A stretch of DNA of 64,000 nucleotides, taken from contig NZ_CP109487.1 in NCBI RefSeq assembly GCF_036227605.1, positions 2,976,001-3,040,000 on the forward strand, read 5' to 3'. The notes under the pieces were generated by a model. That model saw only the letters and a list, made by a program, of their open reading frames with translations. It was not told the origin of the DNA and made no database searches. Source of the DNA: Streptomyces sp. NBC_01439. Lineage in GTDB: Bacteria > Actinomycetota > Actinomycetes > Streptomycetales > Streptomycetaceae. Position 1 is the stretch's first letter. The number at the start of each line of letters is the position of its first letter. Below, piece by piece: positions 50,772 through 64,000 of this stretch. The position numbers and the translations under genes were made by a program.

Positions 50772-51436
50772 CGCGCGGCCCGCTCCTCGGCCCGCTCCTC
50801 GGCGAGACCCTGGCGGCGCAGCACGACCGCCTGTCGGATGTAGTCCAAACCGGTGACGACGGTCAGCACGACGGCGATCGCCATCACCCAGAAGCGCATG
50901 GTCGCCAGCGCCCCGGTCAGCGCGAGGACATACATGCCCACGGCCGTGCCCTGTGCGAGGGTCTTCAGCTTTCCGCCCCGGCTGGCCGGAATCACGCCGT
51001 AGCGGATGACCCAGAAGCGCATCAGGGTGATCCCGAGCTCCCGTCCGAGGATCACCCCGGTCACCCACCAGGGGAGGTCACCGAGCCAGGAGAGACAGAT
51101 CAGCGCCGACCCCATGATCGCCTTGTCGGCGATGGGGTCGGCGATCTTGCCGAAGTCCGTGACCAGGTTGTACGTCCGGGCCAGGTGCCCGTCGAAGATG
51201 TCCGTGATCATGGCGACGGCGAACGCCGCCCAGGCCCAGGCCCGCCACGCCGGGTCGTAGCCGCCGTCGGCGAGCAGCAGCACGACGAAGCCCGGCACGA
51301 GCACGAGCCGGATCATCGTCAGGATGTTGGCGATGTTCCACAGGCTGGCCTGATTGACCGCCGCGGCCCCCAGCTTCGCGCCGGGTACCGGCCGACGGCC
51401 GGTCCCGCCCGCCGCAGATGCCGGGACTCCGGTCAT
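50768..51436 (-). CDS. pgsA: CDP-alcohol phosphatidyltransferase (PgsA-like)
   Basis: A 222-residue membrane phosphatidyltransferase that moves a phosphatidyl group from CDP-diacylglycerol to glycerol phosphate (or another alcohol). The CDP-OH motif is in [20 protein letters not shown] plus ADPIADK, with Asp79, Asp82, Asp100 and Asp104 as metal ligands. Five to six membrane segments. ATG 51436 overlaps the rimO stop (ATGA). Which alcohol it uses is inferred from family and gene order. Confidence 0.9.
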   Translation of the reverse strand: MTGVPASAAGGTGRRPVPGAKLGAAAVNQASLWNIANILTMIRLVLVPGFVVLLLADGGYDPAWRAWAWAAFAVAMITDIFDGHLARTYNLVTDFGKIADPIADKAIMGSALICLSWLGDLPWWVTGVILGRELGITLMRFWVIRYGVIPASRGGKLKTLAQGTAVGMYVLALTGALATMRFWVMAIAVVLTVVTGLDYIRQAVVLRRQGLAEERAEERAAR

Positions 51437-52935
51437 CCGGCCGCCTCCTCAAGATCCATGCCGAGGGGCTCGGCGACCAGGTCCACACCCAGGGTGCCGA
51501 CCACCTTTGCCGTGACGATACGCCCGGGGACCAGGCCCGTGCTGTCCGTGAAGACCACCTGGCCGTCCGTTTCGGGCGCCTGGTGCGCGGCGCGCCCGTA
51601 GGCGCCCTCGCCGTCCTCGTCGACCGCTTCCACGGTCTCGACGAGCACTTCGAGGGTCTCCCCGATGCGTTCCTCGGCACGCTGCGAGGTGAGCTCCTCG
51701 GCGAGCCGCTGCATGTGCGCGAGCCGCTCGGCGATGGTGTCCTCGTCCAGCTTGTTCTCGTAGGTGACGGCCTCGGTGCCGTCCTCGTCGGAGTACCCGA
51801 AGACGCCGATGGCGTCGAGGCGCGCGTGGGTGAGGAAACGCTCCAGCTCCGCGAAGTCCGATTCCTTCTCGCCGGGGAAGCCGACGATGAAGTTGGAGCG
51901 GACGCCGGCCGTCGGGGCCTTGGAGCGGATGGTGTCCAGCAGCTCCAGGAAGCGGTCGGTGTCACCGAAGCGGCGCATGGAGCGCAGCACGTCGGGGGCC
52001 GAGTGCTGGAAGGACAGGTCGAAGTACGGCACGACCTTGGGGGTCGAGGTGAGTACGTCGATCAGGCCGGGCCGCATCTCGGCGGGCTGGAGGTAGCTGA
52101 CGCGGACGCGCTCGATGCCGTCCACCTCGGCCAGCTCCGGCAGCAGGGTCTCCAGCAGCCGGATGTCGCCGAGGTCCTTGCCGTACGAGGTGTTGTTCTC
52201 GGAGACCAGCATGATCTCCTTGACGCCCTGCTCGGCGAGCCAGCGGGTCTCGCCCAGCACGTCGCTGGGGCGGCGGGAGATGAAGGAGCCGCGGAAGGAC
52301 GGGATGGCGCAGAAGGAGCAGCGTCGGTCGCAGCCGGAGGCCAGCTTGACCGAGGCGACCGGGCTCTTGTCCAGGCGGCGGCGCAGGGGGGCGCGCGGGC
52401 CCGAGGCGGGCGCGAGCCCGTCCGGCAGGTCGGCGGGGGCCTCTGCCGGCTCCTCGGCGGGCGCCGACTGGGCGTGGCCCGGCAGGGAGACCTCGGCGTC
52501 CTGGCGGGCGGCCGGGCTGATCGGCAGCAGCTTGCGCCGGTCGCGCGGGGTGTGGGAGGCGTGGATGCCACCGTTGAGGATGGTCTGGAGGCGGTCGGAG
52601 ATGTCGGCGTAGTCGTCGAAACCGAGGACTCCGTCGGCCTCGGGGAGCGCTTCGGCGAGTTCCTTGCCGTAGCGCTCGGCCATACAGCCGACGGCGACGA
52701 CGGCCTGGGTCTTGCCGTGATCCTTGAGATCGTTGGCTTCCAGCAGGGCGTCTACGGAGTCCTTTTTGGCGGCTTCGACGAAGCCGCAGGTGTTGACGAC
52801 GGCTACGTCCGCATCGGCGGCGTCCTCGACGAGCTCCCAGCCATCCGCCGCCAAGCGGCCTGCGAGCTCCTCCGAGTCCACCTCGTTACGGGCGCAGCCA
52901 AGAGTGACAAGGGCGACGGTACGGCGTTCGGGCAT
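51433..52935 (-). CDS. rimO: Ribosomal protein S12 methylthiotransferase RimO
   Basis: A radical-SAM methylthiotransferase that modifies Asp88 of ribosomal protein S12. The MTTase domain has cluster cysteines 14, 50 and 84; the radical-SAM cluster is CDRRCSFC at 202-209; a TRAM domain ends the protein. The 500 residues include an insert of about 60 residues (125-190, rich in Pro, Ala and Arg) between the first domain and the radical-SAM core, which is absent in E. coli RimO. ATG 52935 is chosen from its [20 protein letters not shown] start. It is the first gene of a coupled rimO-pgsA-cinA run. Confidence 0.95.
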   Translation of the reverse strand: MPERRTVALVTLGCARNEVDSEELAGRLAADGWELVEDAADADVAVVNTCGFVEAAKKDSVDALLEANDLKDHGKTQAVVAVGCMAERYGKELAEALPEADGVLGFDDYADISDRLQTILNGGIHASHTPRDRRKLLPISPAARQDAEVSLPGHAQSAPAEEPAEAPADLPDGLAPASGPRAPLRRRLDKSPVASVKLASGCDRRCSFCAIPSFRGSFISRRPSDVLGETRWLAEQGVKEIMLVSENNTSYGKDLGDIRLLETLLPELAEVDGIERVRVSYLQPAEMRPGLIDVLTSTPKVVPYFDLSFQHSAPDVLRSMRRFGDTDRFLELLDTIRSKAPTAGVRSNFIVGFPGEKESDFAELERFLTHARLDAIGVFGYSDEDGTEAVTYENKLDEDTIAERLAHMQRLAEELTSQRAEERIGETLEVLVETVEAVDEDGEGAYGRAAHQAPETDGQVVFTDSTGLVPGRIVTAKVVGTLGVDLVAEPLGMDLEEAAG

Positions 52936-52992
52936 GGACTCAAGACTACTTCGTCCCGGCGTCGACCCCTGCCGCATGTCCCCCTACAGCAA

Positions 52993-53026
52993 GATCCCCG
53001 GAGTGCGGCGCAGCACCCCGGGGATC
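52993..53026 (-). terminator. Hairpin after the rodZ gene
   Basis: GATCCCCGGAGTGC (52993-53006) pairs with GCACCCCGGGGATC (53013-53026), 13 of 14 positions, around a 6-base loop. It lies 36 bases past the rodZ stop on the minus strand and before rimO. Confidence 0.75.
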
Positions 53027-53061
53027 CGGATTCAAGCCTTCCGCCCTAGGGCGGTCCCGCC

Positions 53062-53958
53062 TCAGCCCGCCTGGGGCTGGTCCTGGAGGGGGTCGGCCTT
53101 CGTGTATTTCAGACGCTCCACCTGACCGGGCTGGAAGTCGTCCTTGATCTCCTTGCCGTTCACGAAGAGCTTCACGGCCCCGGCGTCGCCGAGCACGAGG
53201 TCGATGGACTCCTTGTCCGTGAAGGTCTTGGACTCACCCTGCGTGAGGGTGCCGTCGAAGAGCAGCCGTCCGGTGGAGTCCTTCGCGGAGATCCAGCTCT
53301 CGCCCGTGTCGGCCGTCAGGACCACGGTGACGAGGTCCTTGGGCGCGGCGGCGATCGCACTGTCCGAGGGCTCCGGCTTGGGCGCCTGCGGGGTCTGCTG
53401 GGGCTGGGCGACCGGCTTGGCGCCGGTCTGCTTGGGTGCGGGCTTGGGGGAGGCGGAACCTTCCGCCACCGGGCGCTTGTCCTTCTCGTCGCCACCGCTG
53501 AAGGCGGTGAAGCCCACGAAGCCGATCACGGCGACGATGGCGGCGACCATGGCCGCGGTCCAGTTGGGCCGCTGCCGCTCGGGGCGGATCCGCTCGGCCT
53601 CGAACATCGGCGCGGCGGGCGTGGGTGCCGGCCGGCCGCCGTGGGCCGCGTCGTAGCTCTCGACCAGGGGTGCCGGATCGAGGGCCACGGCGCGGGCGAG
53701 CGTACGAATGTGACCGCGGGCGTAGACGTCGCCGCCGCACCGCGTGAAGTCGTCCTCTTCGATCGCGTGCACGATCGGGATGCGCACGCGGGTGGTGGAA
53801 CTGACCTCGTCGACGGTGAGCCCGGCGGCGATCCGGGCCTTCTTGAGGGCCGTCCCGATGGACGGGCCTTCGACGGGACGTTCGACGATGCGGTCCTCGG
53901 ACCGGTCGTCGGTCGAAGGCCGCTCTTCTTCGGGGGAGTTGGAGTTGCCGATGGACAC
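53062..53958 (-). CDS. rodZ: RodZ-like HTH membrane protein
   Basis: A 298-residue protein of the RodZ family. An XRE-type HTH at 34-102 (LKKARIAAGLTVDEVSSTTR), a charged linker, one transmembrane segment at about 136-154, a Pro-rich linker and a C-terminal DUF4115 domain (about 225-290). RodZ links MreB to the cell-wall machinery in rods; in Streptomyces it probably helps polar or septal wall growth. It starts at GTG 53958 and stands between rimO and ftsK. Confidence 0.88.
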   Translation of the reverse strand: MSIGNSNSPEEERPSTDDRSEDRIVERPVEGPSIGTALKKARIAAGLTVDEVSSTTRVRIPIVHAIEEDDFTRCGGDVYARGHIRTLARAVALDPAPLVESYDAAHGGRPAPTPAAPMFEAERIRPERQRPNWTAAMVAAIVAVIGFVGFTAFSGGDEKDKRPVAEGSASPKPAPKQTGAKPVAQPQQTPQAPKPEPSDSAIAAAPKDLVTVVLTADTGESWISAKDSTGRLLFDGTLTQGESKTFTDKESIDLVLGDAGAVKLFVNGKEIKDDFQPGQVERLKYTKADPLQDQPQAG

Positions 53959-54178
53959 GTGGGCGCCTTTCGAGCGTGTAGCCACCTGCTGGAAGTCCAG
54001 TCTAGGGGGGTGACGAAAGGGTGGAGCAACCGGAGGGTGCACTCCCTACGCCATCCGAATGGCGAAGGGAGGTCGTGCTCGGGTGCGGCGGCCCGGCGCC
54101 GTGCAGGAGCTCGTGCGCCTACCGCCACCTCTCTTCAACTTGACGCGGGTCCAAGGGAAACGGTTGCCCGCGATTTCA

Positions 54179-56968
54179 TTACGGATGGGCCTCGCCGCGG
54201 ATCACGGCGAGCACCCCGTCCAGGTCATCGGCCTTCAGCAGGACGTCGCGCGCCTTCGAACCCTCGCTCGGGCCGACGATGCCGCGCGACTCCATGAGGT
54301 CCATAAGCCGCCCGGCCTTCGCGAAGCCCACCCGCAACTTGCGCTGGAGCATCGAGGTGGACCCGAACTGCGTGGAGACCACCAGCTCCGCCGCCTGGCA
54401 CAGCAGGTCCAGGTCGTCGCCGATGTCCTCGTCGATCTCCTTCTTCTGCTTCTGGCCGACGGTGACGTCGTCCCGGAAGACGGGCGCCATCTGGTCCTTG
54501 CAGTGCTGGACGATCCCGGCGATCTCGTCCTCGGTGACGAAGGCGCCCTGGAGGCGGACCGGCTTGTTCGCGCCCATCGGCAGGAACAGCCCGTCGCCCT
54601 TGCCGATCAGCTTCTCGGCGCCCGGCTGGTCGAGGATGACCCGGCTGTCCGCGAGCGAGGAGGTGGCGAAGGCGAGGCGCGAGGGCACGTTCGCCTTGAT
54701 CAGGCCGGTGACCACGTCCACCGAGGGCCGCTGGGTGGCGAGCACCAGGTGGATGCCGGCCGCACGGGCCAGCTGGGTGATGCGGACGATCGAGTCCTCG
54801 ACGTCGCGCGGGGCCACCATCATCAGGTCGGCGAGCTCGTCGACGATCACCAGCAGGTACGGGTACGGGCTGAGCTCCCGCTCGCTGCCCGGCGGCAGTT
54901 TGATCTTGCCGTCCCGAATGGCCCGGTTGAAGTCGTCGATGTGCCGGTAGCCGAAGGCCGCCAGGTCGTCGTAGCGCAGGTCCATCTCGCGCACGACCCA
55001 CTGGAGCGCCTCGGCGGCCCGCTTGGGGTTGGTGATGATGGGCGTGATCAGGTGCGGGATGCCCTCGTACGCCGTCAGCTCGACCCGCTTGGGATCCACG
55101 AGGACCATCCGGACGTCCTCCGGGGTGGCCCGGACCATGATCGAGGTGATCAGGCAGTTGATGCAGGAGGACTTGCCGGAGCCGGTCGCACCGGCGACCA
55201 GCACGTGCGGCATCTTGGCGAGGTTGGCCATGACGTAGCCGCCCTCGACGTCCTTCCCGAGCGCGACCAGCATCGGGTGGTCGTCCTCGGCCGCGTCCGC
55301 GAGGCGCAGCACGTCACCGAGGTTGACCATCTCGCGGTCGGTGTTCGGGATCTCGATGCCGACCGCGGACTTGCCCGGGATCGGGCTGATGATCCGGACG
55401 TCCGGCGAGGCCACGGCGTAGGCGATGTTCTTGGTGAGGGCGGTGATCCGCTCGACCTTGACCGCGGCGCCCAAGGTGACCTCGTACCGGGTCACCGTCG
55501 GCCCCCGGGTGAAGCCGGTGACGTCCGCGTCGACCTTGAACTCGGTGAACACGTTGCGCAGCGAGGCGACGACCGCGTCGTTGGCGGCGCTGCGGGTCTT
55601 GCCGGGCCCGCCCTTCTCCAGCAGGTCGAGCGAGGGCAGCGCGTACGTGATGTCCCCGCGCAGCTGGAGCTGCTCGGCGCGCGGCGGCAGCGCCTGGGCC
55701 TGGGGCGGAGCCTTGGTCAGGTCGGGCACCGCCAGCGTCCCGGAGGCCGCGGCGGTGGTCGCGTGCGGCCGCCCGGCGGCGGGGGCGGAGTCGGCTTCGG
55801 GGGCCCGCTCGGGAGTGTGGTCCGGTACGGGGCGCTCCGCGCGGGCGGTCGGCACCGGAGCGGTGGGCTCCGAGCCCTCCCGCTCGACGGTGATCCCCTG
55901 CGTGAGGTCGGCGACGAGCGGGGAGGGCGGCATTCCGCCGTAGACCACCCCGTCCAGGGCGGCGGCGGCCGCGGCGGCCACGTCGACGGCGTCCATCCCC
56001 CGCTCCATGGCGGGCCGGGCCGGGGCCCTGCGCGGCCTGCGCCGCCGGGCGAGCGCCTCCTCCTCGGCTTCGTCCGCGGAGTCGCCGGAGCCCGCGCCCG
56101 CTCCGCCGCGGGCCCGCCACTGCTCCGGGTCGTGCCGCTCGCCGCCGGCGGCCGCGTCTTCTCCGTAGCCCTCGTCGTACTCGTTCGGGGCGATGATCCC
56201 GAGCCGGATGCCGAGCCTGCGCAGCCGCTGCGGGATCGCGTTGACCGGGGTCGCCGTGACCACGAGCAGCCCGAAGATCGTGAGCAGCACCAGCATGGGC
56301 ACGGCCAGCGGCGCGCCCATGGTGAAGATCAACGGCTTGGAGGCGCCCCAACCGATGAGCCCGCCCGCGTTCTGCATGGCGGTGGTGCCCTCGTCCCGAC
56401 CGGGCGCCCCGCAGGCGATGTGGACCAGTCCCAGAACCCCGATGACCAGGGCGGACAGACCGATGCCGATGCGGCCGTTGGCATCGGTCTGTTCGGGATG
56501 GCGGATGAAACGCACCGCCATGACGCCGAGCAGGATCGGCACGAGCAGGTCCAGCCGTCCGAAGAGGCCGGTGATCAGCATCGTGACCAGATCCCCGACG
56601 GGACCGCTCAGATTCGACCAGGTGCCGGCCGCCACGATCAGCGCGAGGGCGAGCAGCAGCAGCGCCACGCCGTCCTTGCGGTGCGCGGGGTCCAGGTTCC
56701 TCGCCCCCTGACCGATCCCGCGGAAGACGGCGCCGACCGCGTGCGCGCAGCCCAGCCAGACGGCGCGCACCAGCCGCACCACGCCTCCGGTCGGGGAGGG
56801 CGCCGGCTTGGCCGCGACCTTCTTGACCGGAGGGCGCTTGGCGGCGGCCTTCTTCGCCGGGGGCTTGCGCGCGGGCGCGGCCTTCTTGGCCGGCGCCGTC
56901 GTACGGCCGGTGCGGCCCTTCTCGGTGCCCGCGGCGCTCTGGGAACCCTTACCGGACGTACGTGACAT
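54179..56968 (-). CDS. ftsK: DNA translocase FtsK
   Basis: A 929-residue membrane translocase that pumps DNA through closing septa. A basic Ala/Lys-rich N-terminus (about 10-60) precedes four membrane segments (about 100-260), a Pro-rich linker, then the motor: Walker A in VAGATGSGKSS (about 588-598), Walker B in LLVIVDELADLMM. The gamma winged helix at the C-terminus recognises polar DNA signals. ATG 56968 begins MSRTSGKGSQSA. It is the last gene of the rodZ-ftsK stretch and shares its direction with the osaB gene. Confidence 0.95.
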   Translation of the reverse strand: MSRTSGKGSQSAAGTEKGRTGRTTAPAKKAAPARKPPAKKAAAKRPPVKKVAAKPAPSPTGGVVRLVRAVWLGCAHAVGAVFRGIGQGARNLDPAHRKDGVALLLLALALIVAAGTWSNLSGPVGDLVTMLITGLFGRLDLLVPILLGVMAVRFIRHPEQTDANGRIGIGLSALVIGVLGLVHIACGAPGRDEGTTAMQNAGGLIGWGASKPLIFTMGAPLAVPMLVLLTIFGLLVVTATPVNAIPQRLRRLGIRLGIIAPNEYDEGYGEDAAAGGERHDPEQWRARGGAGAGSGDSADEAEEEALARRRRPRRAPARPAMERGMDAVDVAAAAAAALDGVVYGGMPPSPLVADLTQGITVEREGSEPTAPVPTARAERPVPDHTPERAPEADSAPAAGRPHATTAAASGTLAVPDLTKAPPQAQALPPRAEQLQLRGDITYALPSLDLLEKGGPGKTRSAANDAVVASLRNVFTEFKVDADVTGFTRGPTVTRYEVTLGAAVKVERITALTKNIAYAVASPDVRIISPIPGKSAVGIEIPNTDREMVNLGDVLRLADAAEDDHPMLVALGKDVEGGYVMANLAKMPHVLVAGATGSGKSSCINCLITSIMVRATPEDVRMVLVDPKRVELTAYEGIPHLITPIITNPKRAAEALQWVVREMDLRYDDLAAFGYRHIDDFNRAIRDGKIKLPPGSERELSPYPYLLVIVDELADLMMVAPRDVEDSIVRITQLARAAGIHLVLATQRPSVDVVTGLIKANVPSRLAFATSSLADSRVILDQPGAEKLIGKGDGLFLPMGANKPVRLQGAFVTEDEIAGIVQHCKDQMAPVFRDDVTVGQKQKKEIDEDIGDDLDLLCQAAELVVSTQFGSTSMLQRKLRVGFAKAGRLMDLMESRGIVGPSEGSKARDVLLKADDLDGVLAVIRGEAHP

Positions 56969-57082
56969 GGGCCCGAGGTTACCGGTGCGCGCGCCGGTGG
57001 ACACGCGTGCCCACCCCTTCACCCGTTCGTGTCGTCGGCTCCGTAGGCGCTTTGACGCACCACCAGTCCCGACCCCACACGG

Positions 57083-57766
57083 TCAGTTCTGCGCGGGCAG
57101 GACCGAAGCCCCTCCGGCGGTCCCGGGCTCCAGTGCGTCGAGTGCCCTGCGCAGTCCGGTGAGTTTGCGCTCCAGGTGGGCCGCGGTCGCCACCACGCCG
57201 GCGTCGGCCGCATCCTCGCCGAGCTGCTTCGTCAGCGCCTCGGCCTGCTCCTCGACCGCCGCGAGCCGGGCGGAGAGCTCGGCCAGCAGTCCGGCCGTCT
57301 CCTTGCCCGCGTCCACGCCGCCCGAGCTGCCGCCCTCCAGCTGGAGCCGCAGCAGGGCGGCCTGCTCCCGCAGTTGGCAGTTCTTCGTGTACAGCTCCAC
57401 GAAGACCGAGACCTTGGCCCGCAGCACCCACGGGTCGAAGGGCTTGGAGATGTAGTCGACCGCACCCGCCGCGTAGCCGCGGAACGTGTGGTGCGGACCG
57501 TGGTTGATCGCGGTGAGGAAGATGATCGGGATGTCCCGGGTCCGTTCCCGCCGCTTGATGTGCGCGGCCGTTTCGAATCCGTCCATGCCCGGCATCTGGA
57601 CATCCAGCAGGATGACCGCGAAATCGTCCGTCAGCAGCGCTTTGAGCGCTTCCTCCCCCGACGACGCCCGGACCAGTGTCTGATCGAGCGCGGAGAGGAT
57701 GGCCTCCAGCGCCAGCAGATTCTCCGGCCGGTCGTCGACCAGGAGGATCTTGGCCTTCTGCACCAT
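57083..57766 (-). CDS. osaB: Response regulator OsaB
   Basis: A 227-residue response regulator with receiver domain at about 5-125 (ILLVDDRPENLLALEAILSA, phosphoacceptor in AVILLDVQMPGMDG). The C-terminal half is a charged coiled-coil-like stretch without a DNA-binding domain. The sequence after the receiver has the 'TKNCQLREQAALLRLQLEGG' heptads. ATG 57766 has a GAGGAGG ribosome site. Its place beside the large hybrid kinase is that of osaB of S. coelicolor, required for osmoadaptation and for aerial growth under osmotic stress (recalled). Confidence 0.87.
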   Translation of the reverse strand: MVQKAKILLVDDRPENLLALEAILSALDQTLVRASSGEEALKALLTDDFAVILLDVQMPGMDGFETAAHIKRRERTRDIPIIFLTAINHGPHHTFRGYAAGAVDYISKPFDPWVLRAKVSVFVELYTKNCQLREQAALLRLQLEGGSSGGVDAGKETAGLLAELSARLAAVEEQAEALTKQLGEDAADAGVVATAAHLERKLTGLRRALDALEPGTAGGASVLPAQN

Positions 57767-58040
57767 GCCCTGTCCTCCTCGCCCCGGCATGGGGCCTCCC
57801 CGGCTCCGGGTTCCGGCCTGTGCGCCGGACCCCGCCCCAGAGGACGGCATCCTTGCGCCGTCCGTCCTTGTGCCGGTCATCGTAGCCCCAGTCCCGAGAT
57901 CGCCACACCCTGTCACCAAGATGTCACTGTGCACGAAGCGCAAACGCGGCGGGAGAGCAGAAGGTTCCCCGTTCGCCGCCCTCCCACACCGCCCCGGGCT
58001 GGGTGAGTCGGCGATCGGCGCCCTTCCGCTCTCCCGACGA

Positions 58041-63626
<5,586 letters not shown>

Positions 63627-63804
63627 CTACGAGCCGACCTTGCAAGCCCGCCCAGTGTTTCACCCTGGCCGAACCCGGCCATAACACTTCGGCACCATCG
63701 CACACCCGCCGTACCCTGCGGGTGGAATCCCCCACGACGGCACCATGCCGACCGCGAAGGTAAGTAACCTGGCACCCGATGTCCAACCGCGTCGAAGGAG
63801 ACTC

Positions 63805-64000
63805 GTGATCACGGCACGGGCGGCTGCCAGCTTCGATCCCCTCGGGCGCTCGGTCGCCGCCGCCCGCGGGTTCGTCCGCGACACCCTGCACGGCTGGGGC
63901 TTCGCGGACATCGTCGACGACGCGGTGGTCCTCACCAGCGAGCTCGTCACCAATGCCGTGGTCCACGCCGGCACCCGGGCCGAGGTCCTGTGCCTGCGCG
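63805..64000 (+). CDS. osaC: RsbW-like kinase domain protein OsaC, C-terminus cut by window edge
   Basis: The first 65 codons of a gene divergent from osaA. GTG 63805 has GAAGGAG five bases upstream. The start (MITARAAASFDPLGRSVAAA, then the N box SELVTNAVVHAGT) is a GHKL-type ATPase of the RsbW/anti-sigma kind. OsaC, next to osaA in S. coelicolor, is a multidomain protein with such a kinase domain that controls a sigma factor in osmotic stress (recalled). Only the N-terminus is visible, so the domain structure is not verified. Confidence 0.7.
   Translation, partial: MITARAAASFDPLGRSVAAARGFVRDTLHGWGFADIVDDAVVLTSELVTNAVVHAGTRAEVLCLR

Noticed and set aside
54059..56965. A plus-strand frame of 968 codons opposite ftsK
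   Set aside because: FtsK on the minus strand has all its motor motifs; the other frame has none.
57841..58040. tRNA or other structural RNA gene between osaB and osaA
   Set aside because: No cloverleaf or conserved RNA structure was found there.

Overview
The window is high-GC, densely packed actinobacterial chromosome, almost certainly from a Streptomyces. Coding frames have strong G/C bias at third codon positions, GTG starts are common, and genes often overlap by 4 bases. The backbone genes stand in the order I remember from the S. coelicolor recA-ftsK region: rshA, dapF, miaA, miaB, gluRK/gluABCD, recX-recA, lhr, nei, clgR, cinA, pgsA, rimO, rodZ, ftsK, osaBA and osaC. Numbers of S. coelicolor genes are recalled, not checked here.

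Layout. 1-8 kb is housekeeping on the minus strand: alarmone metabolism (rshA, cut by the left edge), lysine/peptidoglycan precursor synthesis (dapF), two tRNA A37 modification enzymes (miaA, miaB) and small companion genes. 8-16.5 kb is accessory: a LysR regulator, an orphan TAXI binding protein, and a glycan-use group made of a LacI regulator, a ROK sugar kinase, a GH5 glycosidase and a secreted GH85 endo-beta-N-acetylglucosaminidase. A near-perfect palindrome before the GH5 gene is the likely LacI operator. 16.5-22.5 kb holds the glutamate two-component system and the glutamate ABC importer. 22.5-25.6 kb has an FAD monooxygenase and a cysteine-catabolism unit in which a 15-residue Cys-rich leader peptide precedes cysteine dioxygenase and rhodanese. 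25.7-30 kb has an orphan FtsX-type permease, recX and recA.

30-36.3 kb looks like an accessory insert beside recA: methyltransferases, a zinc-ribbon protein, a SUKH protein, an IS701-type insertion sequence, and directly abutting it a 165-base palindromic element that shares the CTAG target. 36.3-49.6 kb returns to conserved genes (HTH-Clp_N protein, AI-2E permease, DUF3046, AzlCD exporter, Lhr helicase, Nei glycosylase, SDR). 49.7-64 kb is the clgR-cinA-pgsA-rimO-rodZ-ftsK run followed by the OsaB/OsaA osmoadaptation pair and the start of osaC.

How it works together: stress and nutrient sensing (RshA, GluRK, ClgR, OsaAB/C), DNA repair (RecA/RecX, Lhr, Nei), RNA and ribosome modification (MiaA, MiaB, RimO) and scavenging (glutamate, glycans, cysteine) are interleaved. 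The signals I consider most worth following are: the palindromic element, whose non-Watson-Crick pairs are nearly all G-T on one strand; the possible -1 frameshift in the transposase; the glycan locus with its operator; the twin palindromes over the HTH-Clp_N promoter; the altered RshA synthetase motifs; the Cys leader; and the ten-unit HAMP array of OsaA. No tRNA, rRNA or CRISPR array was seen.
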